DNA from: Erpobdella octoculata | Taxonomy: Eukaryota; Annelida; Clitellata; Hirudinida; Erpobdellidae | Assembly (NCBI GenBank): GCA_963978895.1 | Contig: OZ022244.1 | Span: forward strand, 31,527,819 to 31,591,818 | DNA length: 64,000 nt | Direction of reading: 5' to 3' | Part shown: positions 1 to 20,174 of the stretch, piece after piece | Numbering within the stretch: the stretch's first letter is position 1 | Layout of the letters: the number at the start of each line of letters is the position of its first letter | Translations under genes and position numbers: made by a program | Notes under the pieces: generated by a model | Databases searched by the model: none | Seen by the model: only the letters and a program-made list of their open reading frames with translations | What the model was told of the DNA's origin: nothing

Positions 1-747
1 TCTCTAAACTTCTAACTAAACTTTAACTCTTTTATGCAATAACCTTTGATGTTCGTACTCAGGTACTTTTGGCCATGGGAGGTTTTTTGCTCATAAAAAG
101 TGAAATAATGAGCCGATTTATCAAAAAATAGAAAAAAACCTTCTCTTTAATGAATATCTTGTTGTTTCAAAATTTCTTAGAATTTGGTCCAGCCGTTCAA
201 GAGTTTAAGGCTCAACAACACATTTAGCAACTTATTTTTATTTATTTAGATAATTAATGTATATAATAGCTCATGTCTGTGTAAGACGTTTTTGTGTGAC
301 GATCTGCTATCTATGGTAAATTAATTTATATATAACATTAATAAATAATTATAAAAATAATTTTTTTATACAATTTAAGTAAGGTAAAAATTTTTTTAAT
401 AATAATTTATTTAATATCAAACGTTATTTCGCAATTGTACACTATCAGCCCTAAAGATAAAAAAGGTGGGGCTGCAATCGTAAAATAATAAATAATAAAA
501 TTTAAAAAAAAAACCGTCATTTTTGACGGGATATCTCTAGTATAAATATATTTGATTAATTCATTAAAACCCTTAAATTCGTTTGTTTAGATTTCTTGTA
601 TTAAACGTATTTATTTGTTGGTTATTTTCATTAATGAAGTTAATGTCTGATCGATGGTTGTAAGAGATCGTATTACTGCTTTACAACTTTACAACTTTGC
701 GTACGTGTGTGCGTGCGTATTGTGTTGCATCACGTGACGTTTTGCAT
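1..747. other. AT-rich non-coding stretch with a probable transposon 3' tail
   Basis: No exon or credible ORF is seen. Around 180-225 the text 'tttggtccagccgttcaaga' resembles the conserved 3' ends of many dispersed invertebrate retroelements. The rest is AT-rich with homopolymer runs. Low confidence on the element class. Confidence 0.3.
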
Positions 748-835
748 CTAATTGGACGGAGATGATTTAATTTGATCGTTGGTAGATGTACAATATTGTG
801 CAAGTATCTTTATTCGAGGATGGAGATAGAGAGAA

Positions 836-877
836 AGAGAAAAAGAGAGGGGGAGATATGTAGACAGACAGACAGAC

Positions 878-957
<80 letters not shown>

Positions 958-1091
958 GAGAAAGACAGAGGAAGAGAGAAAGAGAGAAAGAGAGAGAGAG
1001 AGAGAGAGAAGTGAGAAAGACAGAGGAAGAGAGAAAGAGAGAAAGAGAGAGAGGGACAGAGGGACAGAGGGACAGAGAGAGAGAGAAAAAA

Positions 1092-1122
<31 letters not shown>

Positions 1123-1131
1123 TAGGGGAGA
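836..1131. repeat. Purine-rich (GA)n/(GACA)n microsatellite cluster
   Basis: Long GA runs (about 880-955) are flanked by GACA runs and a duplicated block of imperfect GAAA/GAGA (958-1015 and 1011-1050). The reading frames through it (Ser/Leu or Arg/Glu repeats) are composition artefacts. Confidence 0.95.
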
Positions 1132-1441
1132 TATCTGCGTATGGAAGAAGTCTAGATAGTAGTAGATAGTAACAACTAACAGCCAACACCTACATCTGGA
1201 GGCTATATAGAAAAGACTTACACGTATCTGCGGACTGATCAGCTCGGGGACGTTGATTTGAACAGAGGCGGAACTGGAGAGTATTGACTGAGCAGCAGAT
1301 GGAGAAGTATACATTAGGAAATATCTAGACATATGTCCTGGGTGGATATTTATTTGAAATGTGCGTCTCTCACTTATCGTAAGCATTGTATGGACAGAAC
1401 GAAAAAAACGAACCATCGTTATCGTTCGTTCGTTCCGAACC

Positions 1442-1577
1442 GTTTACCCTGCTACTAACTTGAAGAGTCCCCCCTCCCTGCTACACCCATGATCAGAATT
1501 CGGTGTACGAATTGCATGTAAAAAGCCTGGGGTCGCTTTCGACCCCACTGGTAGTTAACGCTAGTAGCAGGGTTCAC
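1442..1577. mobile_element. Small inverted-repeat element (MITE-like)
   Basis: 'accctgctacta' near 1446 is matched in inverted orientation by 'tagtagcagggt' at 1562-1573, giving terminal inverted repeats about 135 bp apart. A perfect GGGGTCG/CGACCCC hairpin lies inside. No ORF is present. A non-autonomous DNA transposon is the likeliest reading; a chance palindrome is possible. Confidence 0.5.
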
Positions 1578-1617
1578 GGAGTTCGATTAACGTACTAACA
1601 ACGTGTTTTCGGTTGAA

Positions 1618-2312
1618 CATTTTTCAAACTGTAATTTTATTATTTATAAAAACTTATCAAATTGTTATTTTATTATTTACAAAATCTTATCAAATTGTAT
1701 TTTTACTATTTACAAAAACTCATCAAATTGTAATTTTATTATTTACAAAAGCCTATCAAATTGTAATTTTATTATTTACAAAAACTTATCAAATTGTATT
1801 TTTAATATTTACAAAAACTTATCAAATTGTAGTTTTATTATTTACAAAAACTTATCTTATTATTTACAAAATCTTATCAAATTGTATTTTTATTATTTAC
1901 AAAAACTCATCAAATTGTAATTTTATTATTTACAAAAGCCTATCAAATTGTAATTTTATTATTTACAAAAACTTATCAAATTGTATTTTTAATATTTACA
2001 AAAACTTATCAAATTGTAGTTTTATTATTTACAAAAACTTATCTTATTATTTACAAAATCTTATCAAATTGTATTTTTATTATTTACAAAAACTCATCAA
2101 ATTGTAATTTTATTATTTACAAAAGCCTATCAAATTGTAATTTTATTATTTACAAAAACTTATCAAATTGTATTTTTAATATTTACAAAAACTTATCAAA
2201 TTGTAATTTTATTATTTACAAAAAAAATTCAAATTGTAATTTTATTATTTACAAACACTTATCAAATTTTAATTTTATTTTTTATTATTTACAAAAACTT
2301 ATCATATTGTAA
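1618..2312. repeat. Minisatellite of ~34-bp units with a higher-order period
   Basis: About twenty copies of a unit reading roughly 'caaattgtaattttattatt' followed by 'tacaaaaacttat'. Variants (AGCC, CTCAT, TATT) recur in the same order about every 190 bp, showing block duplication on top of the basic unit. The apparent ORFs of 105 and 164 residues simply read through the array. Confidence 0.9.
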
Positions 2313-2330
2313 TTTTATTTCCTTATTTTA

Positions 2331-2562
2331 TTTAGGTTACAGTCTCTGTTTGTGTGTGTGTGGCTTTCTCTGTACGCAAATCTTGCAAGTAAAATTTAAC
2401 CAGCTTTTTGACTAGCTAGGAAGCTGAAACTTTCAGCATAGCTTTATATTGGATGACAACACATGATTCAATTGAAAAAACTTAATTTGAACATATTTCG
2501 TATTTCTAAATCGAGTGTATTTGAAATCAAAGTTTGTGTTGAAAAACTCGTTTTTTCTCTTA
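2331..2562 (+). repeat. Dispersed repeat, copy 1 (inverted copy at 21598-21836)
   Basis: Text such as 'gctgaaactttcagcatagc' and 'ttgactagctaggaagctga' recurs in reverse complement within intron 4 of the first secreted-protein gene. This marks a mobile repeat of at least 230 bp. No coding capacity is seen. Confidence 0.75.
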
Positions 2563-2919
2563 CTTGTTATTTACAAACAACTGACAATTCGCGTATCGAT
2601 TGCTGGAAAAGAGCGGGAAGTTGATGAGATTGGAAGCTGAACGAATTTGTTATAGAGATCTTTTTAATCAGTTTACTATTTTAAGTAAGTAACACCTCGT
2701 CGTCACAAACAAACAAACGTACGTACAATCGTGCGTGTTGTGTACACACATCCGTGGATCACTCGTGCATACATGTGATCACGTGCACGCAGATACACAT
2801 GCACACGTAAAAAATCGTACAAATAACTAAATTAAACGTGCAGGGAAAGAAATAGAAATTGGGATTTATTTGTCGAGTGCTTCAACGGCAGTATTCAATT
2901 CAACCAGTAAAAGCTGTGG

Positions 2920-3815
<896 letters not shown>

Positions 3816-4215
3816 CGATCGAAATTTGCGATTTATGAAAATCCGTTTTTCAAAAGAACTCTCGTAATAAATTTTTCGGTAGGCAGTGCCCGGGGGTCAA
3901 GAAGAGAAGTCCGCGCCTAAAGTTCACAGAACAGCTGTGCGACACACCGCAAGGAAAAGTTGCACACTCCTGGTTGGCGAAAGTTGAGCTCTGATGAGAT
4001 GTTCTAACTTTTTAGTTTTTGAGCTGAGCTCGTTATCGCTCGAGCGCCTGGCTAAGAAATAAGCGCCATTTTGAAGGTCCAATAAGTTGAATTAGTGGAG
4101 TTTGGAGTTACAGTGAATGGATGGATGGATGTGTGCCTGTTTGGCTACTTGAGATTGCCTGGATTGTTTTTTATAGGCTTGGTTGCGGATTTAATTTTTT
4201 TTAGTAATTTCACCG

Positions 4216-4360
4216 TTGGATGTACTTAAGAATGTAATGCGGTTTAATAGAATATTACGATTTACAATCGCATTGCTCTTACAGCAGCTATTACGATTTA
4301 CAATCTCATTACTCTTACAACAGCTATTACGATTTACAATCTCATTACTCTTACAGCAGC
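4216..4360. repeat. Short tandem repeat, ~39 bp x 3
   Basis: 'ttacgatttacaatctcatt' plus 'actcttacagcagcta' repeats three times between about 4254 and 4360. Confidence 0.75.
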
Positions 4361-4486
4361 TTTGTACTGTAATTTGCGCTTACATACTTTGTAATGTGCA
4401 CCTAAATACCTTAAACTCTATCACTTTCTTCCAGGACTGCTTCAATAATTCCCATTCCTAAATTCTCTACGGAGGTCAAAGTATTG

Positions 4487-4599
4487 TGATCCTCGTCGTC
4501 ATCGTCATCATCATCACAACCATCATCATCGTCATCATCACTACCACCACCACAACTACCACCACCACAAGTACCACCACCACCACAAATACCACCACA

Positions 4600-4648
<49 letters not shown>

Positions 4649-4665
4649 ACAACAACAACAACTGC
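4487..4665. repeat. ATC/ACC trinucleotide repeat
   Basis: Imperfect CAT/CAC/CAA trinucleotide tract. Both strands give poly-Thr/Ile or poly-Val/Met frames, which I treat as non-coding. Confidence 0.9.
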
Positions 4666-4699
4666 AATAGCATCAGTTCAGCTACCATTGTAAGCGCCA

Positions 4700-5460
4700 C
4701 CGATTTGACACAATCTACGTAATATGTAACAACATAATAAAAGCTAAACCTACCTCATCAAACGTATTTTTTAACGGTGTCGCAATAATAATAATACAAA
4801 CGATAATAATAATAATAAAAATAATAATTATTAGTTATAATATTTTTATTACTGTTTTTGCTACTATCAATAGTCATCACCTTGTCTCTCCACTGTGTTC
4901 ACCACCACCATCTCCTCCAGCACCACCTCCTCCACCACCACCGCCACCACCACCTTCTCCACCACCTCCCCCGCCACCTCCACCACCATTAGCAACCATT
5001 TATAGACCACTCGGCTACGATCGGAACAATGGCAGCCTGACGAAATGCTCTTTAAAAGACGGCGATTAGCGGAAGAACGTCGGCTGATTGATGGTCCCCG
5101 GAACGGTTCAGCGGGTGGAATGAAGTGCTCGATGGATGAGCGGGTGGATGGCGGGTAGACCCGACCCGATTGAATTGTGAGGATGAGCGGCTGTATAGAA
5201 GAAAAAATAAAAATAGTAGCACCCGACCCCCCCACCGCGCGGGATCCGTGTTGGACGAATTGTAAGTTTAAAGTTCATCGCCGAGTCAACCTATGGCGCC
5301 AGTTATTTTATTATAGCGACAAGAGAAACCGAAGCCGCGCTAGCTGAGTTCACATCCTTTTGTTTATTTGTTTACATGCACGCACATGCGCTACGCTGTT
5401 CACGTGCACTCGCAAGAAACACATCCCGATAAGTCTACACAGACGTTAACACATACATAT
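4700..5460. other. Non-coding stretch with a CCA/CCT-rich block
   Basis: ATA-rich sequence (4780-4860), a pyrimidine-rich CACCAC/CTCC tract (about 4900-4990), then roughly 350 bp of more balanced composition with no recognised exon. A 122-residue reverse frame crosses it but resembles nothing. Confidence 0.4.
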
Positions 5461-5468
5461 AAATTAAA

Positions 5469-5580
<112 letters not shown>

Positions 5581-5714
5581 AACATTGAGAGAAATATCCA
5601 CACGTATACAAGCAGAAAGTCAAGTACACAGACGGAGAGAAGCAAACATACATCCAAACATACATGCAAACATACAAGCAAACATACATGCGACCGTCTC
5701 AAGACAAATTTAAG

Positions 5715-6276
5715 ATGAACGTAATAATATTATAAATTATAATTGAATAATATTATAAATTATAATTGAATAATATTATAAATTATAATTGAATAATATT
5801 ATAAATTATAATAGAATAATATTATAAATTATAATAGAATAATATTATAAATTATAATTGAATAATATTATAAATTATAATAGAATAATATTATAAATTA
5901 TAATAGAATAATATTATAAATTATAATAGAATAATATTATAAATTATAATAGAATAATATTATAAATTATAATTGAATAATATTATAAATTATAATTGAA
6001 TAATATTATAAATTATAATTGAATAATATTATAAATTATAATTGAATAATATTATAAATTATAATAGAATAATATTATAAATTATAATAGAATAATATTA
6101 TAAATTATAATAGAATAATATTATAAATTATAATAGAATAATATTATAAATTATAATAGAATAATATTATAAATTATAATAGAATAATATTATAAATTAT
6201 AATAGAATAATATTATAAATTATAATAGAATAATATTATAAATTATAATAGAATAATATTATAAATTATAATTGAA
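5715..6276. repeat. 23-bp near-palindromic satellite, ~24 copies
   Basis: The unit 'gaataatattataaattata' + 'att' is tandemly repeated about 24 times and is almost self-complementary. Copies fall into two classes that differ at one position (AATTG versus AATAG). The array ends sharply at unique sequence near 6276. Confidence 0.95.
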
Positions 6277-6460
6277 CTAACGACTTCTCAGAGCGAACGA
6301 TTTAAAATTTTTATCGAATAAATTATCGACGAAAAAATTTAAAAATTGGATAAAACTATGATTTCTGAACTGTTTAAAACGAATTACTGTTTACATTATG
6401 AGCAGGACTTTCCCTCCGAATTCCACGAGTAAATTCCAACGTATATCTCCTCTAAACAGT

Positions 6461-6718
6461 GACGTAAATGGGAGGGGGTGCGGGTGGCGGTCCGCTTGGG
6501 CGACCCTTTTGAGGGGCCGATGACAAAGTTTTTTAGGGGCCGCGGCATTTTAGACAAAATTTAGATTTTACCCCGGTTCGTCATCGACGTCTTGTGGGAA
6601 AAAAAATAATGATTAGGAATGGATTTTTGTTTATGTCAAAATCGAAATGGGGTTTGGCAAGTTTGCCTCCCCCCACCGCCCCCGCCCCGCATGGCCTAAA
6701 CCGGCGCTACGACACTGA
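6461..6718. mobile_element. GC-rich MITE-like element with CAGTG ends
   Basis: The segment starts 'cagtgacgtaaatgggaggg' and ends 'ggcgctacgacactg', so both termini read CAGTG(A/T)CGTA inward. It is GC-rich (G-run left half, C-run right half) in AT-rich surroundings and has no ORF. This fits a non-autonomous DNA transposon. Confidence 0.5.
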
Positions 6719-6876
6719 CTCTAAATATTATATATCCGTAATTCTTTGAATATCTTTCTTTATATGGCTGAGTTTTTGTTTGAATGCCTCCTCGGTTGCC
6801 TCGGTATTGTTCAGTTCCATCTGGTATCATCTCTCCATCTGTCTTTATACTTCGTCATGTCGAAATGATATCGTAA

Positions 6877-6909
<33 letters not shown>

Positions 6910-7210
6910 AAATAATTTGTATGAAATTAATATTCCTAGAAGACGGAAATTCTTATTGTAATAAATAAATAAATAATTAAAACTGTAATAAATAAATAAA
7001 TAATTAAAACTGTAATGAATAAATAAATAATTAAAACTGTAATGATTAAATAAATCTATCAACAGCCGGTGACTATTTCTTTCTTTGCGTACATATTTGC
7101 ATATCATTAAGGAATAATATTAATTTAAAGCAGATATTTTTCATAATTTATTTAATATGAACAAGTTCGTTATCTGAGTTAAGTGTTTCTCTCATTCGTT
7201 CATTTCTTCG

Positions 7211-7392
7211 TCCATCCATCCATCCATCCATCCATCCATCCATCCATCCATCCATCCATCCATCCATCCATCCATCCATCCATCCATCCATCCATCCATC
7301 CATCCATCCATCCATCCATCCATCCATCCATCCATCCATCCATCCATCCATCCATCCATCCATCCATCCATCCATCCATCCATCCATCCATT
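7211..7392. repeat. (CCAT)n tetranucleotide repeat
   Basis: About 45 uninterrupted CCAT/CATC units end some 60 bp before the first discoidin exon. The PSIH or MDGW frames through it are artefacts. Confidence 0.98.
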
Positions 7393-7449
7393 TATTTATT
7401 TATTCCCTCATTCATCTATTTATTCACTCACCTGTTCCATCCACTACAG

Positions 7450-15500
<8,051 letters not shown>

Positions 15501-16175
15501 CCAATTTGACGATGACGAATATTAATAAAAATCATTTTGTTCTCTTTTTTTGTACATAGAGGTTTTGTTTTACAACTTTTTCACCATACGAATTATTAAT
15601 AATTTTTTTATTTATTTAATTATTAATAAGTTTTTTATTTATAGTTTTTTTTACTACTGCTATTAAACGTGCCCGTTTTATATTTTTTTTTTGTTGGTTT
15701 CGTTTTCACTTCTTCTGTCCGCGCTTTAATAGACGCTGCTGGCCAACTAATAAACACATTTTTTTGAATGAAATTTTTTTTATACTTTTTCCCCCGTTTG
15801 AATTTTCACGGTGCGTTCGAGTATAGCTGTCTGACCCCCTCGTGTGGTCGGTCCCTAACTTACCCCCAAACGGCTGATTCTGCTCGTATAAATCTTTTCA
15901 TCGTCATTTCAAAAACTATTCTACCGGGCGACCCGGGGTTTGGGAAGTGAAAACTAACTGCTAAAATTATCTAACGCCCCCCCCCACACCTCAATGACAA
16001 TGACCTTGCCACCCACACCTCAATGACCTTGCCACCCACACCTCAATGACCTTGCCACCCAAAACTACTGTTAATCACCCACTTCCATGCTACCTGCACT
16101 TCCTGTTCCTAACACACACACTGTTGTGGAAAAAGAAAAGAACAAAATAGAAGAAAAAGAAGAAGAAGAAGAAGA

Positions 16176-16247
<72 letters not shown>

Positions 16248-17323
16248 CGTACTCATTACTCAACCATCTTCCCCTCTCTTACACTCAGATTTATTGTATA
16301 AACCTTGATCGCCTTTATCTCCCCCCCACCCTCTTTAACCCCACCCATCCATGTATATTTTCCAGGGCTTCAAAATTTTCTGCTGTCGGTGCCTGGCATG
16401 TTGTTGTGTCATTTCGTTTGTTTCTTTGGATGTCTGTTTGGCTGTGTTTCTTCTCCTTCTTCTTTTATTTTTTTTTTGTAACATCGAACGAATTTTTGTT
16501 TCAGAAACATTTTTTTCACTTTTCACCCAAAAAAAAAATCTTCAATGCAAAAATCAAAAATGAATGTCGTCGTTGGAGTTCGCTGCTTTCTTCGTTCGTT
16601 CAATGCGTTTTCAGTATATGCGATGTTATCGTTTTGAAGCAGTTACGTTTCTCTTTCTGCTGTTTTTTTTTAAATTGAATCTCAAAGACAACATAAAATA
16701 ATAATAATAATAATTCAACTATTATTATTATCGTTATTATTATTATTACTATTATTATTATTAGTAATTTAGTAAACCGAACAAAATATGCTTTTGAGAC
16801 ATTTAAAACTATGTAATTTACATCTTGCCTTCTCAGTTTATTACTTCGTAAAAAAATCTTTACTTTTGAAGTTATTTATTAACGTTACCCGCTGGTATTT
16901 TTCTATCGCAGTAGAATAATAATATGTTTAGTAATAATCTGCTTCTATATATGTATATGTATAAGCATATAACAACTATGCTTAATAGTGACGTTTGTTA
17001 TAATAGACAAGTTGTGAACTACTCACAAAACGTACGCGAATCAAAAGCTTTAGGGATGTGATCATTAGTTGAGGTTATATATTTTATAGGCTAGTATTTC
17101 TAATAGCTGTGTTTTTTTAATATTTCAATTAATTAGTAAGTAATAATAATAATATTATTAACAATAATAAACTGTTTAATGTTAATATAAATGTGTTCCA
17201 TATTGTTTATATAAACAATAATTTCTATAATTTAATCCATTTAACAATATAATCTATAATTTCCATATTATAGCTAGTATTTCATAATAGCTCTGTTTTT
17301 TTAATATTTCAATTTATTAGTAA

Positions 17324-17458
<135 letters not shown>

Positions 17459-17706
17459 ATAATCTGTTTAATGTTAATATAAATGTGTTCCATATTGTTT
17501 CTACCTCAGGGGACTTTTTTTATATATAATGAGAGAGATTATGTGCCAATTGCAATAGCTTAATAATGACTTATCTAGACATTTTCATTTGTTTAATTTT
17601 TTAATTTATTTTTATTCTTTGGTTCAATTTCGTAATAGCTATTTATAGAACGCTCTGTCTCTCTAATGGTTCGCTATTTCCGATTTATGTCTCGAAACTG
17701 TTTTAA

Positions 17707-17856
17707 ACGAATTTAATATTATTAATGATAATGTTAAACGAATTTAATATTATTAATGATAATGTTAACGAATTTAATATTATTAATGATAATGTTAATG
17801 AATTTAATATTATTAATGAAAATGTTAACGAATTAAATATTATTAATGATAATAGT
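17707..17856. repeat. 30-bp minisatellite x5
   Basis: 'aacgaatttaatattattaa' + 'tgataatgtt' repeats five times; the frame through it is a repeat artefact. Confidence 0.9.
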
Positions 17857-18897
17857 AATTACGGGTACTGTAATTTACCAACGCTAAAAACGCTTTTGGT
17901 TGAACTTTGAAATCTGAAATTACTAAATAAATGAAGTTTAAATTATTTCTACTTGTGCGTGCTTGTTTGCGTGCATGTTTGCGTGCGTGTGTGTGTGTTG
18001 TTGTTACAACTTTCGTGGGGTGGGGGGAGAGGACTTGTAGGGCAGCCTCCTCTGATGTCGTTCGTTCCGACAGTTCTGGGTCGAAAGTGGTGCTTCATGC
18101 GGTAAACTTTATTAACGTTTGAAGATCTAGTTGGTCTTCTACGACTGTATTAAAAAAAAATCAATTTTTATAGTCTTGCTGAGCTCAGAGTATAACTCCG
18201 ATAAAAAAATTAAATAATTACGTGTCTCACCATTTTTTGAAAATAAATTGTTTTTTTTTGGAAAATGCTTCAACGTTTGATCACAATTTCCCACCCGGAA
18301 AAACAGAGAGAAGCGGAAAAGCAAGCTAAGAAAAACGTGGTAAAAAACACAAAATAAGCGCGTTAATATTTTTATTTTAAAGTAACAAAAAGGTATATCC
18401 CAGATTCATATTATTTCATTTATAATACCGAGGTTAGTCTGAGCTGAGGTCCATTTACACCCCAAAAGTTCTCAAAAAGGTTAAGTCTGACAACCTGATG
18501 AAGAACTCTAATTTGTCTGTTAATGAGTGCTATTTAGAAGCAGCTGGCGAATCAAATAAACTATTATTACGAACAGATCTTGACGTTTATTCTAAGAAAA
18601 ACATCCGAAAACGAATGGCTCACGTCAAAAAAATCAATTATCGACCATATTCCTAAAGTTTACCAGGTGTTTGCACTTGTATTGCCACGTCAAATAATGT
18701 TCTAATAAAGTCTTTATAAGGATGTCTCATCAGCAGCAGAAAGATATTATCTACTTTTGTAGCACAGATCTGCTCTGACTCCAAGGTATGAACAAATTTA
18801 TGAATTCTTTTTATTTATTTTTTATAGGTTTATTGTTTGCTCGTTGGTTTAAATCCAATGCTCTGTAACAACAAAAAACGAAAGCTTTATGTTGATG

Positions 18898-19150
18898 ATG
18901 CCTTGAAAATAAAAATTCGGTGTGAACTAATTCTAAACTGGTTCTAAATTCGGGCTTTGATTTTAAAGCCTGGAGCTTGAGCAACGACGATTAAGATATA
19001 TTTGAAGTAGAATCTTGAACATAACTAAAGCGCACTTTACTCTCCCTAAAACAATTCAAGAAGAGAGTGTCGTGGTCAACACACCCCAAACCCCACGGTC
19101 GGGGGGGCGAGGGTAGGCTTTAAAGGGTTCCCAAGCTATACACGTGAAGA
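18898..19150. repeat. ~240-bp dispersed repeat, upstream copy
   Basis: Nearly identical to 23443-23695: 'attcggtgtgaactaattct', 'gcctggagcttgagcaacga', 'accccaaaccccacggtcgg'. It lies upstream of secreted gene copy 1, and its partner lies just downstream of that gene. No ORF. Probably a transposon remnant. Confidence 0.85.
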
Positions 19151-19202
19151 ATTGAGTAAACATGCGAAATTTTATTTAAAATCGGTGCAGTGTTATTAAA
19201 AT

Positions 19203-19944
19203 CACATTGAATTAAAATTAATTATTAAAATTAATTATTAAAATTAATTATTAAAATTAATTATTAAAATTAATTATTAAAATTAATTATTAAAATTAAT
19301 TATTAAAATTAATTATTAAAATTAATTATTAAAATTAATTATTAAAATTAATTATTAAAATTAATTATTGAAATTAATTATTAAAATTAATTATTAAAAT
19401 TAATTATTAAAATTAATTATAAAAATTAATTATTAAAATTAATTATTAAAATTAATTATTAAAATTAATTATTAAAATTAATTATTAAAATTAATTATTA
19501 AAATTAATTATTAAAATTAATTATTAAAATTAATTATTAAAATTAATTATTAAAATTAATTATTAAAATTAATTATTAAAATTAATTATTAAAATTAATT
19601 ATTAAAATTAATTATTAAAATTAATTATTAAAATTAATTATTAAAATTAATTATTAAAATTAATTATTAAAATTAATTATTAAAATTAATTATTAAAATT
19701 AATTATTAAAATTAATTATTAAAATTAATTATTAAAATTAATTATTAAAATTAATTATTAAAATTAATTATTAAAATTAATTATTAAAATTAATTATTAA
19801 AATTAATTATTAAAATTAATTATTAAAATTAATTATTAAAATTAATTATTAAAATTAATTATTAAAATTAATTATTAAAATTAATTATTAAAATTAATTA
19901 TTAAAATTATTATTAAAATTAATTATTAAAATTAAATATTAAAA
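19203..19944. repeat. 13-bp satellite, ~56 copies
   Basis: A nearly perfect tandem array of 'aaaattaattatt' with only a handful of substitutions. It ends about 230 bp before the start codon of secreted gene copy 1, exactly where homology to the copy 2 promoter begins. The array is absent upstream of copy 2. Confidence 0.97.
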
Positions 19945-20174
19945 TGTATTTTGGTGGCCGTGCTGATGAGAATTTAAAGATTATCAAAATGCAAAAAAAA
20001 AGCTATTAGGTTTCAGGGTCTTAAATTTTATGACGATTGATACGAGCATTTATTTTAATACGTTAAACGGTGCCATTGTTTTCTAACTAGTTTGTATTTT
20101 AGTTATTTTTTCTTCTCAAAGTCAATTATTTCGTATGCCGTTAATAAATTTAAGTTTTACATAATTTTAACAGA

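Noticed and set aside
748..1416. 222-residue Ser/Leu-rich frame
   Set aside because: Antisense reading of GA/GACA microsatellites.
5715..6276. CRISPR-like regular repeat
   Set aside because: Head-to-tail tandem units with no spacers, in an intron-rich eukaryotic genome.
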